From contig DXGF01000182.1 in NCBI GenBank assembly GCA_019114065.1, positions 1 to 35,313 of the forward strand: a DNA stretch of 35,313 nucleotides, read 5' to 3'. Of the stretch, positions 24,844-35,313 are shown in pieces (position 1 is the first letter of the stretch; each line of letters starts with the position of its first letter). Under the pieces are notes generated by a model. The model worked only from the letters and a program-made list of their open reading frames with translations, was not told the origin of the DNA and ran no database searches. The DNA is from Candidatus Dorea gallistercoris (GTDB lineage: Bacteria; Bacillota; Clostridia; Lachnospirales; Lachnospiraceae). The position numbers and the translations under genes were made by a program.

Positions 24844-26334
24844 CTACAGCTTCCTCACAAATCTTAAGAACGCCTCACGCCCTTCTGGAGTGCATTTATA
24901 GACACCGGCGTCTTCCAGGACATGTGTGAACACGATCCCTGTTTCTTTTTTCAGGATGTCCATGATGTTCTCCGAGGTGACAGATGGGTACTTTGGCAGG
25001 AAGGAATCTACCCAGTCGGCGTGTTTTTCGAGGGAGGCACAGCCGCGGATGTCTTTCCCATCCAGGATATACTGGGCCAGGAGTTCCAATTCTTCCTTCA
25101 GCCGGGAAGGAAGCACCGCAAGCCCCATGACTTCGATCAGGCCGATATTTTCTTTCTTGATATGGTGATACTGCGCATGGGGATGATAGACACCCAGAGG
25201 ATGTTCTTCTGTGGTGATATTGTTCCTGAGAGCCAGATCCAGTTCGTAGTCCCCGTCCCGCATCCTGGCGATGGGGGTAATGGTATTGTGAGGCTCCCCG
25301 TCGGTTTCCGCAAAAATGAACGCCGTCTCGTCGGTATAGCCTCTCCACACCTGCAGGATATGATCTGCCAGGTCGATCAGCCGTTTCTCGTCTCGGCATC
25401 GGATGCGGAGGACCGAGAGCGGCCATTTTACGATGCCGGCCTGGACATCTTCGTAGCCCGGGATCGTAACTTCCTGCTCGATGGGAGCCTTTGCCATGGC
25501 AAAAGTATAGTTGCCGCCCTGGAAATGGTCGTGGCTTAGGATAGAGCCGCCCACGATAGGAAGGTCTGCGTTGGAACCCAGGAAATAATGGGGGAACAGC
25601 TTTATGAAGTCGAAGAGCTTGACAAAAGCGGCCCGGTCGATCTTCATGGGAATGTGCTCCCCGTTAAATACGATGCAGTGCTCGTTATAGTATACATAGG
25701 GGGAATACTGGAAGCCCCAGGACTGTCCATTGATCGTGATCGGGATGATCCGGTGGTTTTCTCTGGCCGGATGATCCGCGCGCCCAGCATAGCCCTCATT
25801 TTCCATACAAAGCTGACACTTGGGATAGGAGCCTGCTTTGGTATTTTTGGCCGCGGCAATGGCTTTGGGGTCTTTCTCCGGCTTGGACAGGTTGATGGTG
25901 ATGTCGATCTCGCCATAGGGGCTGTCTACCGTCCATTTCAGATCCTTTTTCACCCGATAGCGGCGAATGTAGTCGCTATCCTGACTGAATTTGTAATAGT
26001 AGTCGGTCGCCTCTCTGGGAGAAACGGCATATTTTTCCCAGAATGTGTGTTGCACCTGGCTGGGCCTTGGGAGCAGGCAGTTCATGAGACGGGTGTCAAA
26101 GAGATCCCGGTAAGTAACGCTGTCAGGAATGAGTTCCCTGCGGACCGCTTCATGAAGCAGGGATCCTAAAATGTTTTCCAGATCGAGACTGGCAGTATCT
26201 ACAGGGAGATCCTCATAATTATCTTCCCGGAAGAGATCCAGCAGAAGGTTGGTGGTATAGATCCGCTCTGTTTCCGGGGTCAGTCCGGTCTGGATTCCAT
26301 ATTCTACTAATTTCTTGATATTTTCATATAGCAT
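24844..26334 (-). CDS. galT: UDP-glucose--hexose-1-phosphate uridylyltransferase (class II GalT)
   Basis: 'YYKFSQDSDYIRRYRVKKDLKW...GEIDITINLSKPEKDPKAIAAAK...CQLCMENEGYAG...HDHFQGGNYTFAMAKAP', the Firmicutes-type GalT. Confidence 0.95.
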   Translation of the reverse strand: MLYENIKKLVEYGIQTGLTPETERIYTTNLLLDLFREDNYEDLPVDTASLDLENILGSLLHEAVRRELIPDSVTYRDLFDTRLMNCLLPRPSQVQHTFWEKYAVSPREATDYYYKFSQDSDYIRRYRVKKDLKWTVDSPYGEIDITINLSKPEKDPKAIAAAKNTKAGSYPKCQLCMENEGYAGRADHPARENHRIIPITINGQSWGFQYSPYVYYNEHCIVFNGEHIPMKIDRAAFVKLFDFIKLFPHYFLGSNADLPIVGGSILSHDHFQGGNYTFAMAKAPIEQEVTIPGYEDVQAGIVKWPLSVLRIRCRDEKRLIDLADHILQVWRGYTDETAFIFAETDGEPHNTITPIARMRDGDYELDLALRNNITTEEHPLGVYHPHAQYHHIKKENIGLIEVMGLAVLPSRLKEELELLAQYILDGKDIRGCASLEKHADWVDSFLPKYPSVTSENIMDILKKETGIVFTHVLEDAGVYKCTPEGREAFLRFVRKL

Positions 26335-26345
26335 TGCTGATCCTC

Positions 26346-27521
26346 CTATGCTTCATCCAATTTCCGCGCGCCATCGCCGATATCCACAATATAAAACTCT
26401 GCGGTGTGTCCGGTTTTATCCTGATAAGCGCGGCCGATTTCTGTGACAAATCGATCGACGGTATCGTTTTCCACAATGCTGACGGTACAGCCGCCAAAGC
26501 CGCCGCCGGTTATGCGGGACCCGATGACGCCTGGCATTGCCTGGGCAAGATCTACCAGAAGGTCGATCTCTGGACAGGACACCTCGTAATCGGTCTTCAG
26601 AGATTCATGGGAGGCGTTCATCAGTTTCCCGAACAAGGAAATGTCGTTCTGGCGGAGCGCCTCTACGGCCTGAATGGTCCGCTGATTTTCATAGACGGCG
26701 TGTTTGGCCCGTTTCCGGCGCACCGGGTCTTTGATGGAGGACTGAAAGGTCTCAAATGCTTCGCAGGACAGATCTCCAAGAGATTGGATATCTGTGACCG
26801 TGCGCAGTTCCGCAAGGGCGGTCTCACATTCCTGGCGCCGGTCGTTGTAGGCAGAATTGACCAAACTGTGCTTTACTTTGCTGTTGGTGATCACGATCTT
26901 GGAAGTCTCCAGCTTTACCGGAGCATACTGGTATTCAAGCGTGCTGGTGTCCAGGAAGATGGCGTGATCCTTCTTCCCCATGGCGCTGGCAAACTGATCC
27001 ATGATCCCGCAGTTGCAGCCGTTGAAATTGTTCTCCGCATCCTGGCCGATCAGGGCGATCTCCTGCATAGACACCTGGTCGAATCCAAAGGTGTCTTTCA
27101 GGATGATCCCGGTCAGGACCTCCAGAGAAGCGGAAGAAGAAAGGCCGGAACCTGCTGGAATATCCCCGCAGATGGCAATATCTAGACCGTGGGTCAGATG
27201 GAGGCCTCTTTTTTCGAAGGCCCACATGACCCCCTTGGGATAGTTGGTCCAGGAGGCTTCCTTGTGGGGGATCAGATCGTCAAGGCTGGTTTCCAGGACG
27301 CCTAGGGAAGAGAAGTTCATGGAGTAAAACCGCAGGGAGCGGTCCGAGCGGTCCCGCACCACCGCGTAAGTGCCAAGGGTCAGAGCGCAGGGAAATACAT
27401 GTCCTCCGTTGTAATCCGTGTGCTCGCCGATCAGATTGACACGGCCTGGGGCGAAGTAGGCGCGGAGGTCTCCCTCTGAGCCGTAAAGGGTTTGGAATTC
27501 TTTTATTAATTTCGCTAACAT
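26346..27521 (-). CDS. galK: Galactokinase
   Basis: 'FAPGRVNLIGEHTDYNGGHVFPCAL', 'GDIPAGSGLSSSASLEVL', 'GSRITGGGFGGCTVSIV'. Start MLAKLIKEF at 27521 with an upstream AGGAG. Confidence 0.96.
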   Translation of the reverse strand: MLAKLIKEFQTLYGSEGDLRAYFAPGRVNLIGEHTDYNGGHVFPCALTLGTYAVVRDRSDRSLRFYSMNFSSLGVLETSLDDLIPHKEASWTNYPKGVMWAFEKRGLHLTHGLDIAICGDIPAGSGLSSSASLEVLTGIILKDTFGFDQVSMQEIALIGQDAENNFNGCNCGIMDQFASAMGKKDHAIFLDTSTLEYQYAPVKLETSKIVITNSKVKHSLVNSAYNDRRQECETALAELRTVTDIQSLGDLSCEAFETFQSSIKDPVRRKRAKHAVYENQRTIQAVEALRQNDISLFGKLMNASHESLKTDYEVSCPEIDLLVDLAQAMPGVIGSRITGGGFGGCTVSIVENDTVDRFVTEIGRAYQDKTGHTAEFYIVDIGDGARKLDEA

Positions 27522-27590
27522 TTTTCCATCTCCTGTCATGAATGATTTGGGGGTTGCATATTGATCTTGCGTACTTTATGATGATGCTGA

Positions 27591-27658
27591 GGTCCCAAGG
27601 TCTTTCACCCACTTATGAGCAAGCTCATGTGGGCTTAGACCTTTTGACCCTGGCATCT
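27591..27658 (-). repeat. 68-nt dispersed palindromic element, copy 2 (candidate 5' leader RNA of galK-galT)
   Basis: Reverse complement AGATGCCAGGGTCAAAAGGTCTAAGCCCACATGAGCTTGCTCATAAGTGGGTGAAAGACCTTGGGACC. 3 differences from 10645-10712. Confidence 0.85.
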
Positions 27659-27664
27659 TAGATG

Positions 27665-27670
27665 ATTATA
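27665..27670 (-). promoter_or_regulatory. -10 box (TATAAT on - strand) 6 nt upstream of leader element copy 2
   Basis: ATTATA on the + strand. Same 6-nt spacing to the element as copy 1. Confidence 0.55.
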
Positions 27671-27736
27671 ATAATAATGAGAAGATTTTAAAAACGCAAT
27701 AAGAATATTGAAGATAAATATAAGGATATTGAGAAG

Positions 27737-28630
27737 ATGCAGATTGATACCGAGAAAAACAGAAAAGAGATCAAGGCTCACGGAAGTTACGCCTTCCCGG
27801 TCAGCGTAGATGTGGAACAGATCCAGGAATATGAACAGGGCGTGTTTCTGTGGCACTGGCATCCAGAGGTGGAGCTGACCTGGGTGATGTCGGGGGAAAT
27901 GGAGTATCATGTCAATGATACTCAATACATTCTGAAAGAAGGGGAGGGACTTTTTGGAAACAGCAATGCTCTTCATTCCGGCTCCCGCAAGGATGGACAG
28001 GATTGCGCCTATCTGTCAGTCACCTTTCATCCAAGATTTCTCTATGGGGAGGAAGGGAGTATCCTCTATTCCAAATATGTAAGGTTCATCACCGAGGGCG
28101 GTCGGTGGCCGTCTCTGAAGCTGGAGCAGACGGTGGCGTGGCAGCAGGAGATCCTGGACCGGATGACAGAGATCTACAGATTGTCCCTGGCGGCGCCGGA
28201 GGACTATGAACTCCAGGTCCACCTGCTGCTGACGGAGATCTGGCAGAGACTGTATCGGTATTTTTCTTCCCTGCCGGAGAAGGAAAGCGGCCCGGAGCGG
28301 GAACTTCAGAGACTGAAGGATATGATCTCCTATATCCAGGAGCATTATGACCAGGAGATCCGCCTGGATGATATCGCCTCACATGTGAATATCTGCAAGA
28401 ATGAGTGCTGCCGTTTCTTTAAGAAGCATATGAAGATGACGATTTTCGACTATGTATTATTTCTAAGGATCCAGAACAGTCTTGTCTTCCTGCGGGAGGG
28501 GGAGAGCATCACCAAGACCGCCAGTCTGGTGGGATTTTCCAGTCCTGCCTACTATGGACAGATCTTCCGGCGGTACATGCGATGCACACCCCGGGAATAT
28601 CAGAAAGGAGAGCGGATGCTCTCCCACTAA
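27737..28630 (+). CDS. AraC family transcriptional regulator with N-terminal cupin
   Basis: 'FLWHWHPEVELTWVMSGEMEYHVND', C-terminal HTH 'IRLDDIASHVNICKNECCRFFKKHMKMTIFDYV...SLVGFSSPAYYGQIFRRYMRCTPREYQK'. Divergent from galK. Confidence 0.95.
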   Translation: MQIDTEKNRKEIKAHGSYAFPVSVDVEQIQEYEQGVFLWHWHPEVELTWVMSGEMEYHVNDTQYILKEGEGLFGNSNALHSGSRKDGQDCAYLSVTFHPRFLYGEEGSILYSKYVRFITEGGRWPSLKLEQTVAWQQEILDRMTEIYRLSLAAPEDYELQVHLLLTEIWQRLYRYFSSLPEKESGPERELQRLKDMISYIQEHYDQEIRLDDIASHVNICKNECCRFFKKHMKMTIFDYVLFLRIQNSLVFLREGESITKTASLVGFSSPAYYGQIFRRYMRCTPREYQKGERMLSH

Positions 28631-29226
28631 TCAGCGTATTTCCGAATCCTGAGAGGAATATTCAGGGAAGCGGCAAGGGCTTTGCAGGCCTGGATCTCAT
28701 CTTCTGGAAGAACATCCACGATCGTGAAACGGACCTGGGGAATCTGTTTGGCGGCCTCTGCGGCAAAGTCCAGCATTCCCTTGTAAGCATCTGGAAACTT
28801 GGGCCGGGTCACCGCGTTATAGGCTTCTTCGTCAGGCGCGTTCAGACTGATGGAAACACAGTCCACTACCTTGGCAAGCTCTGGAACAATATCCCGGCCA
28901 TTCTGAAGGCTTCCCAAGCCATTCGTGTTGACGCGGATGGACACCCCGTATTTGGTTTTGGCGTAACGGGCGGTCTCGATCAAGGTCTCCAGAGCGCAGG
29001 TGGGTTCGCCGTATCCGCAGTAGACCAGTTCTTTGCAGCCCTGGAAGTCAAAGGCATCCATTGCTTCCTTGATTTCTGCCGGGGAAGGCTCCTGCTGGTG
29101 CCACAGAGACGTGGCGTCCCCGATGGCGTCCTCATGGCCACGGATACAGAAGGTGCAGCGGCAGTTGCAGCGGTTTGTGATATTTGCGTAAACTTGGTCT
29201 TTGTAAGTATATAAAATATCAGCCAT
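28627..29226 (-). CDS. Radical SAM protein, TatD-associated type (TIGR04038-like)
   Basis: 'YANITNRCNCRCTFCIRGHEDAIGDATSLWHQQEPS...ELVYCGYGEPTCALE...VNTNGLGSLQNGRDIVPEL' with CxxxCxxC. Confidence 0.88.
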   Translation of the reverse strand: MADILYTYKDQVYANITNRCNCRCTFCIRGHEDAIGDATSLWHQQEPSPAEIKEAMDAFDFQGCKELVYCGYGEPTCALETLIETARYAKTKYGVSIRVNTNGLGSLQNGRDIVPELAKVVDCVSISLNAPDEEAYNAVTRPKFPDAYKGMLDFAAEAAKQIPQVRFTIVDVLPEDEIQACKALAASLNIPLRIRKYAD

Positions 29227-29248
29227 AGATAGATACCTCCTTCTTGGA

Positions 29249-29773
29249 TCATTGATACAGAATACGCTGGGTCCTGGCTTTTAGATGGACTTTATCCAGG
29301 GAGACGCCAAGGACCAGGAAGATCGCGGCGCTTCCCAGAGACTGGATCGCGCTTCCCGTCAGGGAGACGATAGGGGCCAGGAAGGAGCCGAACAGGATTC
29401 CTTCTGCCAGGTAATACCCGGCGGCGGAAAGGATGGCGCTGCAAAAAGGAGCGACCAGATTCCGCCTGCTTAAGATCCGGCCGTCCCGGCTGGTAAACGG
29501 CAGGACGATCAGCATTTTGATCAGAATGGTGGCCGGCGCCCACATAGGCGCGGTGAAAAGGTCCGCCAGCCCCCCGCCAAGGGCCGCCGCGGCAAGGGCG
29601 TATGGCCTTGGAAGAAGCACGGCCGCCAGATAGATTAAAGCGTCTCCAAAATGGATGTAGCCGCCGTTGGCGCCATAGGGTATATGGAACAGCCAGGCGG
29701 TCATGATGGTGATCATGGCCGCGAAAAGCCCTGTGAAGGCGATCAATACCGTTGGTCTTGTGTCAGTTTTCAT
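29249..29773 (-). CDS. ECF transporter S component-like membrane protein
   Basis: 174 aa. 'ALFAAMITIMTAWLFHIPYGANGGYIHFGDALIYLAAVLLPRPYALAAAALGGGLADLFTAPMWAPATILIKMLI', typical of S-component folds. Confidence 0.82.
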   Translation of the reverse strand: MKTDTRPTVLIAFTGLFAAMITIMTAWLFHIPYGANGGYIHFGDALIYLAAVLLPRPYALAAAALGGGLADLFTAPMWAPATILIKMLIVLPFTSRDGRILSRRNLVAPFCSAILSAAGYYLAEGILFGSFLAPIVSLTGSAIQSLGSAAIFLVLGVSLDKVHLKARTQRILYQ

Positions 29774-30668
29774 AAATGTCAGCCTCCTTGTTTCGAAGAT
29801 TGGTCCACTGGTTCTCTTCCGGGATCAGAAGAGACAGGTATTTCTCATAATTGATGCCATCATTGCGGGGAATCCTTTCCTTGACCGTGTCAGCCAGAGC
29901 CATCTCAAGGAAGGTCCCGGCAAGCTGGATGGTGGATCGAAGGTCGCTGTTTCTCGCGGCGCCGGCCGCCAGACAGGAAGCGAACAGATCTCCCGTGCCG
30001 GAATAGCTTCCCCCGATATGAGGGAAAGAAAGGAGCTGGCTTATGGTCTCCGTGATATACAGATTTCCCATCTGTTCTGTATCCTGTTCATCCCGGAACT
30101 GGATGCCGGTCACGACTACGTGCCCGGGACCCTGCCTGCACAGGGAGCGGCCAAGATCTGTGATCTTCCGCAAAAGAGCGGGATGTTCTTCCGTGGCGGA
30201 CACGGAAGAATATTCCTGATCCGTCAGAAGACAGAGCTCTGTCAGATTCGGAGTGATGATATCCGCTGTCAGGGCCAGACGCCGCATTTCCTGAAGGAGA
30301 GGCTGGGTGAAGAGGTCATAGGTCTTCCCATTGTCGCCCATGACCGGATCTACCAGAAGGAAGTTGTCCGGGGAGCGGAAGGTGTCAATAAATTGGAAGA
30401 TCTGATGGATCTGCCTTTCACTTGCAACAAATCCGGTATAGATACCGTCGAAGGTCTGCCCCATTTTCTCCCAATAGCTTCGGAAGATCTCCATCTTATC
30501 TGTATAGTCATCGCAATAATAATCAGGATATCCGGTCTGGGCCGTCAGGACCGCCGTTGGAAGCGGGCATGGCTGGACGCCCATGGCGGAGATGACGGAG
30601 ATGGCGGCTGTCAGAGAACAGCGGCCAAAGCCGGACAGATCGTTGATCACTGCAATTTTTTTGCTCAT
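29763..30668 (-). CDS. pdxY: Pyridoxal/pyridoxamine kinase
   Basis: 'AVINDLSGFGRCSLTAAISVISAMGVQPCPLPTAVLTAQTGYP...LLVDPVMGDNGKTYD...SYSGTGDLFASCL'. Stop overlaps the S-component start. Confidence 0.88.
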   Translation of the reverse strand: MSKKIAVINDLSGFGRCSLTAAISVISAMGVQPCPLPTAVLTAQTGYPDYYCDDYTDKMEIFRSYWEKMGQTFDGIYTGFVASERQIHQIFQFIDTFRSPDNFLLVDPVMGDNGKTYDLFTQPLLQEMRRLALTADIITPNLTELCLLTDQEYSSVSATEEHPALLRKITDLGRSLCRQGPGHVVVTGIQFRDEQDTEQMGNLYITETISQLLSFPHIGGSYSGTGDLFASCLAAGAARNSDLRSTIQLAGTFLEMALADTVKERIPRNDGINYEKYLSLLIPEENQWTNLRNKEADIYEN

Positions 30669-30794
30669 GATTGGGTAACTCCTTTTTGTTTTACAGCAAT
30701 CATAACACTAAAGTGGCTATATTGAAAAGTCCAGATATGATAAAATTGAGCAGGCCAGTTTGAAATGGATAATCGGATAGCAATGAAAAATTTG

Positions 30795-30823
30795 TTGACA
30801 GAAGTTTGAAAGTGGGATATAAT
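30795..30823 (+). promoter_or_regulatory. Consensus sigma-A promoter for tRNA-Arg
   Basis: TTGACA-17 nt-TATAAT, 32 nt before the tRNA. Confidence 0.85.
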
Positions 30824-30855
30824 TAACTCTGCTGTGAAATTCATTTACAGAAAGT

Positions 30856-30929
30856 GTGGGCGTAGCTCAGCTGGATAGAGCGTTTGGCTACGGACCAAAA
30901 GGTCGGGGGTTCGAATCCTCTCGCCCACG
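30856..30929 (+). tRNA. tRNA-Arg (anticodon ACG)
   Basis: Cloverleaf GTGGGCG/CGCCCAC acceptor, GCTC/GAGC D-stem, TTTGG-CTACGGA-CCAAA anticodon arm, TTCGAAT T-loop. CCA not encoded. Confidence 0.96.
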
Positions 30930-30978
30930 TTTTATCCAAGGCATTCTGCGGTGGCAGGGTGTCTTATTTTTTTATTAA

Positions 30979-32490
<1,512 letters not shown>

Positions 32491-32493
32491 AAG

Positions 32494-33927
32494 ATGTACG
32501 ACATTTTGATCATAGGGGCGGGGGTCTCAGGCTGCGGGGCGGCCCGGTATCTTGCCAAATATCAGGCGAAAATCTGTGTTTTGGAGCGGGAGGAAGATGT
32601 GTGCGAAGGAACTTCCAAGGCGAACAGTGGCATCATCCACGCAGGATTTGACGCCAAGCCGGGCTCGCTGAAAGCCAGGATGAATGTGCGGGGTAATCAG
32701 TTGATGGGCCAGGCGGCGGAAGAACTGGATATCCCATTTATCAGAAATGGCTCTCTGGTGGTCTGTACGGATCCGCAAAAGACCGGAGAACTGGAGCGTC
32801 TGTTGGAAAATGGAAGGAAAAATAACGTGCCGGACCTTCAGATCCTTGGAAAGGACGAATTAAAGAAGCAAGAGCCCCATATCTCAGAGGAAGCGGTGGC
32901 GGCTCTCTATGCGCCGACAGGAGGGATCGTCTGCCCTTTTGAACTGAATCTGGCGCTGGCCGAAAATGCCTGGGACAACGGGGTGGAGTTCCGGTTCCGT
33001 GAAGAAGTGAGGGAGATCCAGAAGTGCCGGGAAGGCTACAGGGTCAAAACCAGCGCCGGACACACTTATCAGGGGAAGGTGGTCATCAACGCGGCGGGAG
33101 TGTACGCGGATCATATCCATAACCTGGTCTGCGAGAAGAAAATGGAACTGATCCCAAGGAAGGGCGAGTACATGCTTTTAGATAAACGGGCAGGGGGACA
33201 TGTCTCAAGGACGATCTTCACCCTTCCGGGCCCTTACGGGAAAGGGGTACTGGTAACGCCCACGGTACATGGGAATCTCCTTGTGGGTCCCACAGCGGAA
33301 GATATCCAGGACAAGGAAGGAGTAAATACCACAAGAGCCGGGCTGGAGAAGGTGCGAGAGAAATGCCGGGAGGCAGTCCGCGATGTCCCGCTGAACCAGG
33401 TGATCACTTCTTTTTCCGGACTGCGAGCCCATGAGCCGGGGGATGATTTCGTGATCCATGAGTCAGAGGATGGATTCTTTGACTGCGCCGGGATTGAATC
33501 TCCGGGGCTTACTTCCTGCCTTGCCATAGGGGAACTGCTGGGAGAGCTGGTGAGCGGGAAGCTTCACCTGCCCGGGAGAGAGGACTTTCGGCCCCGCCGA
33601 AGAGGGATCACCAGACCGGAGCGGTTGTCTCTGGCAGAGAGAAACCGGCTGATCCAGGAGAATCCCGCATATGGGAATATTGTCTGCCGGTGTGAGGGGA
33701 TCTCAGAAGGAGAGATCCTGGAAGCCATCCGCCGGCCGCTTGGAGCCAAGACGATGGATGGAGTCAAGCGCAGAGTGCGGGCAGGAATGGGACGCTGTCA
33801 GGGGGGCTTCTGCTCACCGAAAGTGATGGAGCTGCTGGCGCGAGAATGGAAGATGGACCTGCTGGAAGTGCGCAAATCAGGACCGGATTCCAGAATGCTG
33901 GCGGGACATATCAGAGAAGACTGGTAA
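32494..33927 (+). CDS. GlpA-like FAD-dependent glycerol-3-phosphate dehydrogenase with BFD-like [2Fe-2S] domain
   Basis: 'ILIIGAGVSGCGAARYLAKY...GIIHAGFDAKPGSLKARMNVRGN', C-terminal 'NIVCRCEGISEGEILEAIRRPL...RRVRAGMGRCQGGFCSPKV'. Confidence 0.9.
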   Translation: MYDILIIGAGVSGCGAARYLAKYQAKICVLEREEDVCEGTSKANSGIIHAGFDAKPGSLKARMNVRGNQLMGQAAEELDIPFIRNGSLVVCTDPQKTGELERLLENGRKNNVPDLQILGKDELKKQEPHISEEAVAALYAPTGGIVCPFELNLALAENAWDNGVEFRFREEVREIQKCREGYRVKTSAGHTYQGKVVINAAGVYADHIHNLVCEKKMELIPRKGEYMLLDKRAGGHVSRTIFTLPGPYGKGVLVTPTVHGNLLVGPTAEDIQDKEGVNTTRAGLEKVREKCREAVRDVPLNQVITSFSGLRAHEPGDDFVIHESEDGFFDCAGIESPGLTSCLAIGELLGELVSGKLHLPGREDFRPRRRGITRPERLSLAERNRLIQENPAYGNIVCRCEGISEGEILEAIRRPLGAKTMDGVKRRVRAGMGRCQGGFCSPKVMELLAREWKMDLLEVRKSGPDSRMLAGHIREDW

Positions 33928-33942
33928 GGAGGAACAAGAAAA

Positions 33943-34929
33943 GTGGAGTCATTTGACATAGTGATCATCGGCGGCGGTCCGGCGGGGCTTGCGGCGGCTC
34001 TGGCAGCCAGACGCCAGGGAGTGGAGCGGATCTTGATCCTGGAGAGAGATGAAGTCCTGGGAGGAATCTTGAACCAGTGCATCCATAATGGGTTTGGACT
34101 GCATACGTTTAAAGAGGAGCTGACCGGACCGGAGTATGCCTGGCGGTACATCGAGCAGATACAGAAAGAGAAGATCCTGTATCGCCTGTCTTCGATGGTG
34201 GTGGAGATCCAGACGGAAGGAAGCAGGAAGACGGTCACCGTCATGAGCAGAACTAGAGGGATGGAGCAGATCCAGGCCAGGACGCTGATCCTTGCCATGG
34301 GCTGCCGAGAGCGGCCAAGGGGAGCTCTGAATGTGCCAGGCTTCCGGCCGGCCGGGATCTATACCGCAGGGACCGCTCAAAGGCTGGTGAACATGGAAGG
34401 TTATATGCCGGGCAGAGAGATCGTGATCCTAGGGTCCGGGGATATCGGGCTGATCATGGCAAGGAGAATGACGCTGGAAGGCGCGAAAGTAAAAGTGGTG
34501 GCGGAAATTCTCCCCCAGTCAGGCGGTCTGAAGCGGAATATCGTCCAGTGTCTGGAAGACTATGGGATTCCATTAAAATTGAACCATACAGTGGTAGATA
34601 TCCTGGGGAAAGAGCATATCGAAGGCGTCACACTTGCCAGGGTGGATGAAGCGAAGACGCCGATCCCGGGAACGGAAGAATTTTACAGCTGTGATACGCT
34701 GCTCCTTTCAGTAGGGCTGATACCAGAAAATGAACTGACCAGGGAAGCGGGGGCAGAAATGGATGAAAAGACCGGCGGCCCGGTGGTGAACGACCGTCTG
34801 GAGACGACAGTGCCGGGGATGTTTGCCTGTGGGAACGTGCTGCATGTGCATGACCTGGTGGATCATGTGTCACAGGAGGCAGAGAAAGCAGGAGAATGGG
34901 CGGCCCAGTATCTGCGGGAGATAAATTAG
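33943..34929 (+). CDS. NAD(P)/FAD-dependent oxidoreductase of the glycerol operon
   Basis: 'DIVIIGGGPAGLAAALAARRQGVERILILERDEVLGGILNQCIHNGFGLHTFKEELTGPEYA...ETTVPGMFACGNVLHVHDLVDHVSQEAEKAG'. Confidence 0.92.
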   Translation: MESFDIVIIGGGPAGLAAALAARRQGVERILILERDEVLGGILNQCIHNGFGLHTFKEELTGPEYAWRYIEQIQKEKILYRLSSMVVEIQTEGSRKTVTVMSRTRGMEQIQARTLILAMGCRERPRGALNVPGFRPAGIYTAGTAQRLVNMEGYMPGREIVILGSGDIGLIMARRMTLEGAKVKVVAEILPQSGGLKRNIVQCLEDYGIPLKLNHTVVDILGKEHIEGVTLARVDEAKTPIPGTEEFYSCDTLLLSVGLIPENELTREAGAEMDEKTGGPVVNDRLETTVPGMFACGNVLHVHDLVDHVSQEAEKAGEWAAQYLREIN

Positions 34930-34963
34930 CAGATCCTTAAGAAGCGTAAGGAGGAGAAAATAT

Positions 34964-35313
34964 ATGGAAAAAACGCGGATGACCTGTATCATCTGTCCCA
35001 ATGGCTGTCAGATGACAGTAGAGGCCGAGGACGGCGAGGTCGTGGATGTAGAAGGGAACCGGTGTATGCGCGGATATATTTACGCACGGAAAGAGCTTAC
35101 AGACCCTACCAGGACAGTAACGACCACGCTGGAAGTGGAAGGCGGCGCACTGCCCAGGGTTTCTGTCAAGACAGCCGAAGAAATCCCCAAGGATAAGATC
35201 ATGGCCTGTATGGAGCAGACCCGAGGTGTGAAAGTCCAGGCGCCGGTGCGGATCGGAGATGTGCTGATCGCAAATGTGGCCGACACCGGGATCGACCTGG
35301 TGGCCACTGTGAA
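34964..35313 (+). CDS. DUF1667 domain-containing protein (3'-truncated by window end)
   Basis: Manual translation MEKTRMTCIICPNGCQMTVEAEDGEVVDVEGNRCMRGYIYARKELTDPTRTVTTTLEVEGG... with CxxCxxxC. GGAGG RBS at 34950. Not in the ORF track because it runs off the window. Confidence 0.88.
   Translation, partial: MEKTRMTCIICPNGCQMTVEAEDGEVVDVEGNRCMRGYIYARKELTDPTRTVTTTLEVEGGALPRVSVKTAEEIPKDKIMACMEQTRGVKVQAPVRIGDVLIANVADTGIDLVATV

Noticed and set aside
24922-25539. 205-aa plus-strand ORF
   Set aside because: Antisense to galT, composition-driven.
26334-27185. 283-aa plus-strand ORF
   Set aside because: Antisense to galK, which has clear GHMP kinase motifs.
29703-30725. 340-aa plus-strand ORF
   Set aside because: Antisense to pdxY, no domain signature.

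Overview
This 35.3 kb window looks like an ordinary chromosomal stretch of an anaerobic Firmicute, probably Lachnospiraceae/Clostridia (inferred from gene content and style). From left to right it carries: a LarA-like (DUF2088) gene with an unrecognised partner, plus GntR and RraA genes; a decayed patch with MATE and flavodoxin remnants; a DUF362 lipoprotein with a YraQ-type permease; an aldo/keto reductase; an EF-G/TetM-like GTPase fused to a YacP/Rae1-type NYN nuclease domain; a two-component system; a cyclophilin and an EamA transporter; ecfA1-ecfA2-ecfT-truA; a cysteine desulfurase-like / double-cubane-cluster reductase / Se-S carrier-like cluster followed by two CobW-type GTPases; an Rpn-like remnant; galK-galT with an AraC regulator; pyridoxal kinase / ECF S-component / radical SAM; tRNA-Arg(ACG); and a glycerol operon ending in a truncated DUF1667 gene. 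The least explained signal is a ~68-nt, strongly self-complementary sequence present twice, 17 kb apart and in opposite orientations. It differs at only 3 positions by eye. In both copies it begins 6 nt downstream of a perfect TATAAT, so it would sit at the 5' end of the transcripts of a two-component system and of galK-galT. It is a candidate cis-regulatory leader RNA or a promoter-linked repeat. No database search was possible. Family names come from motif recognition in the translations.
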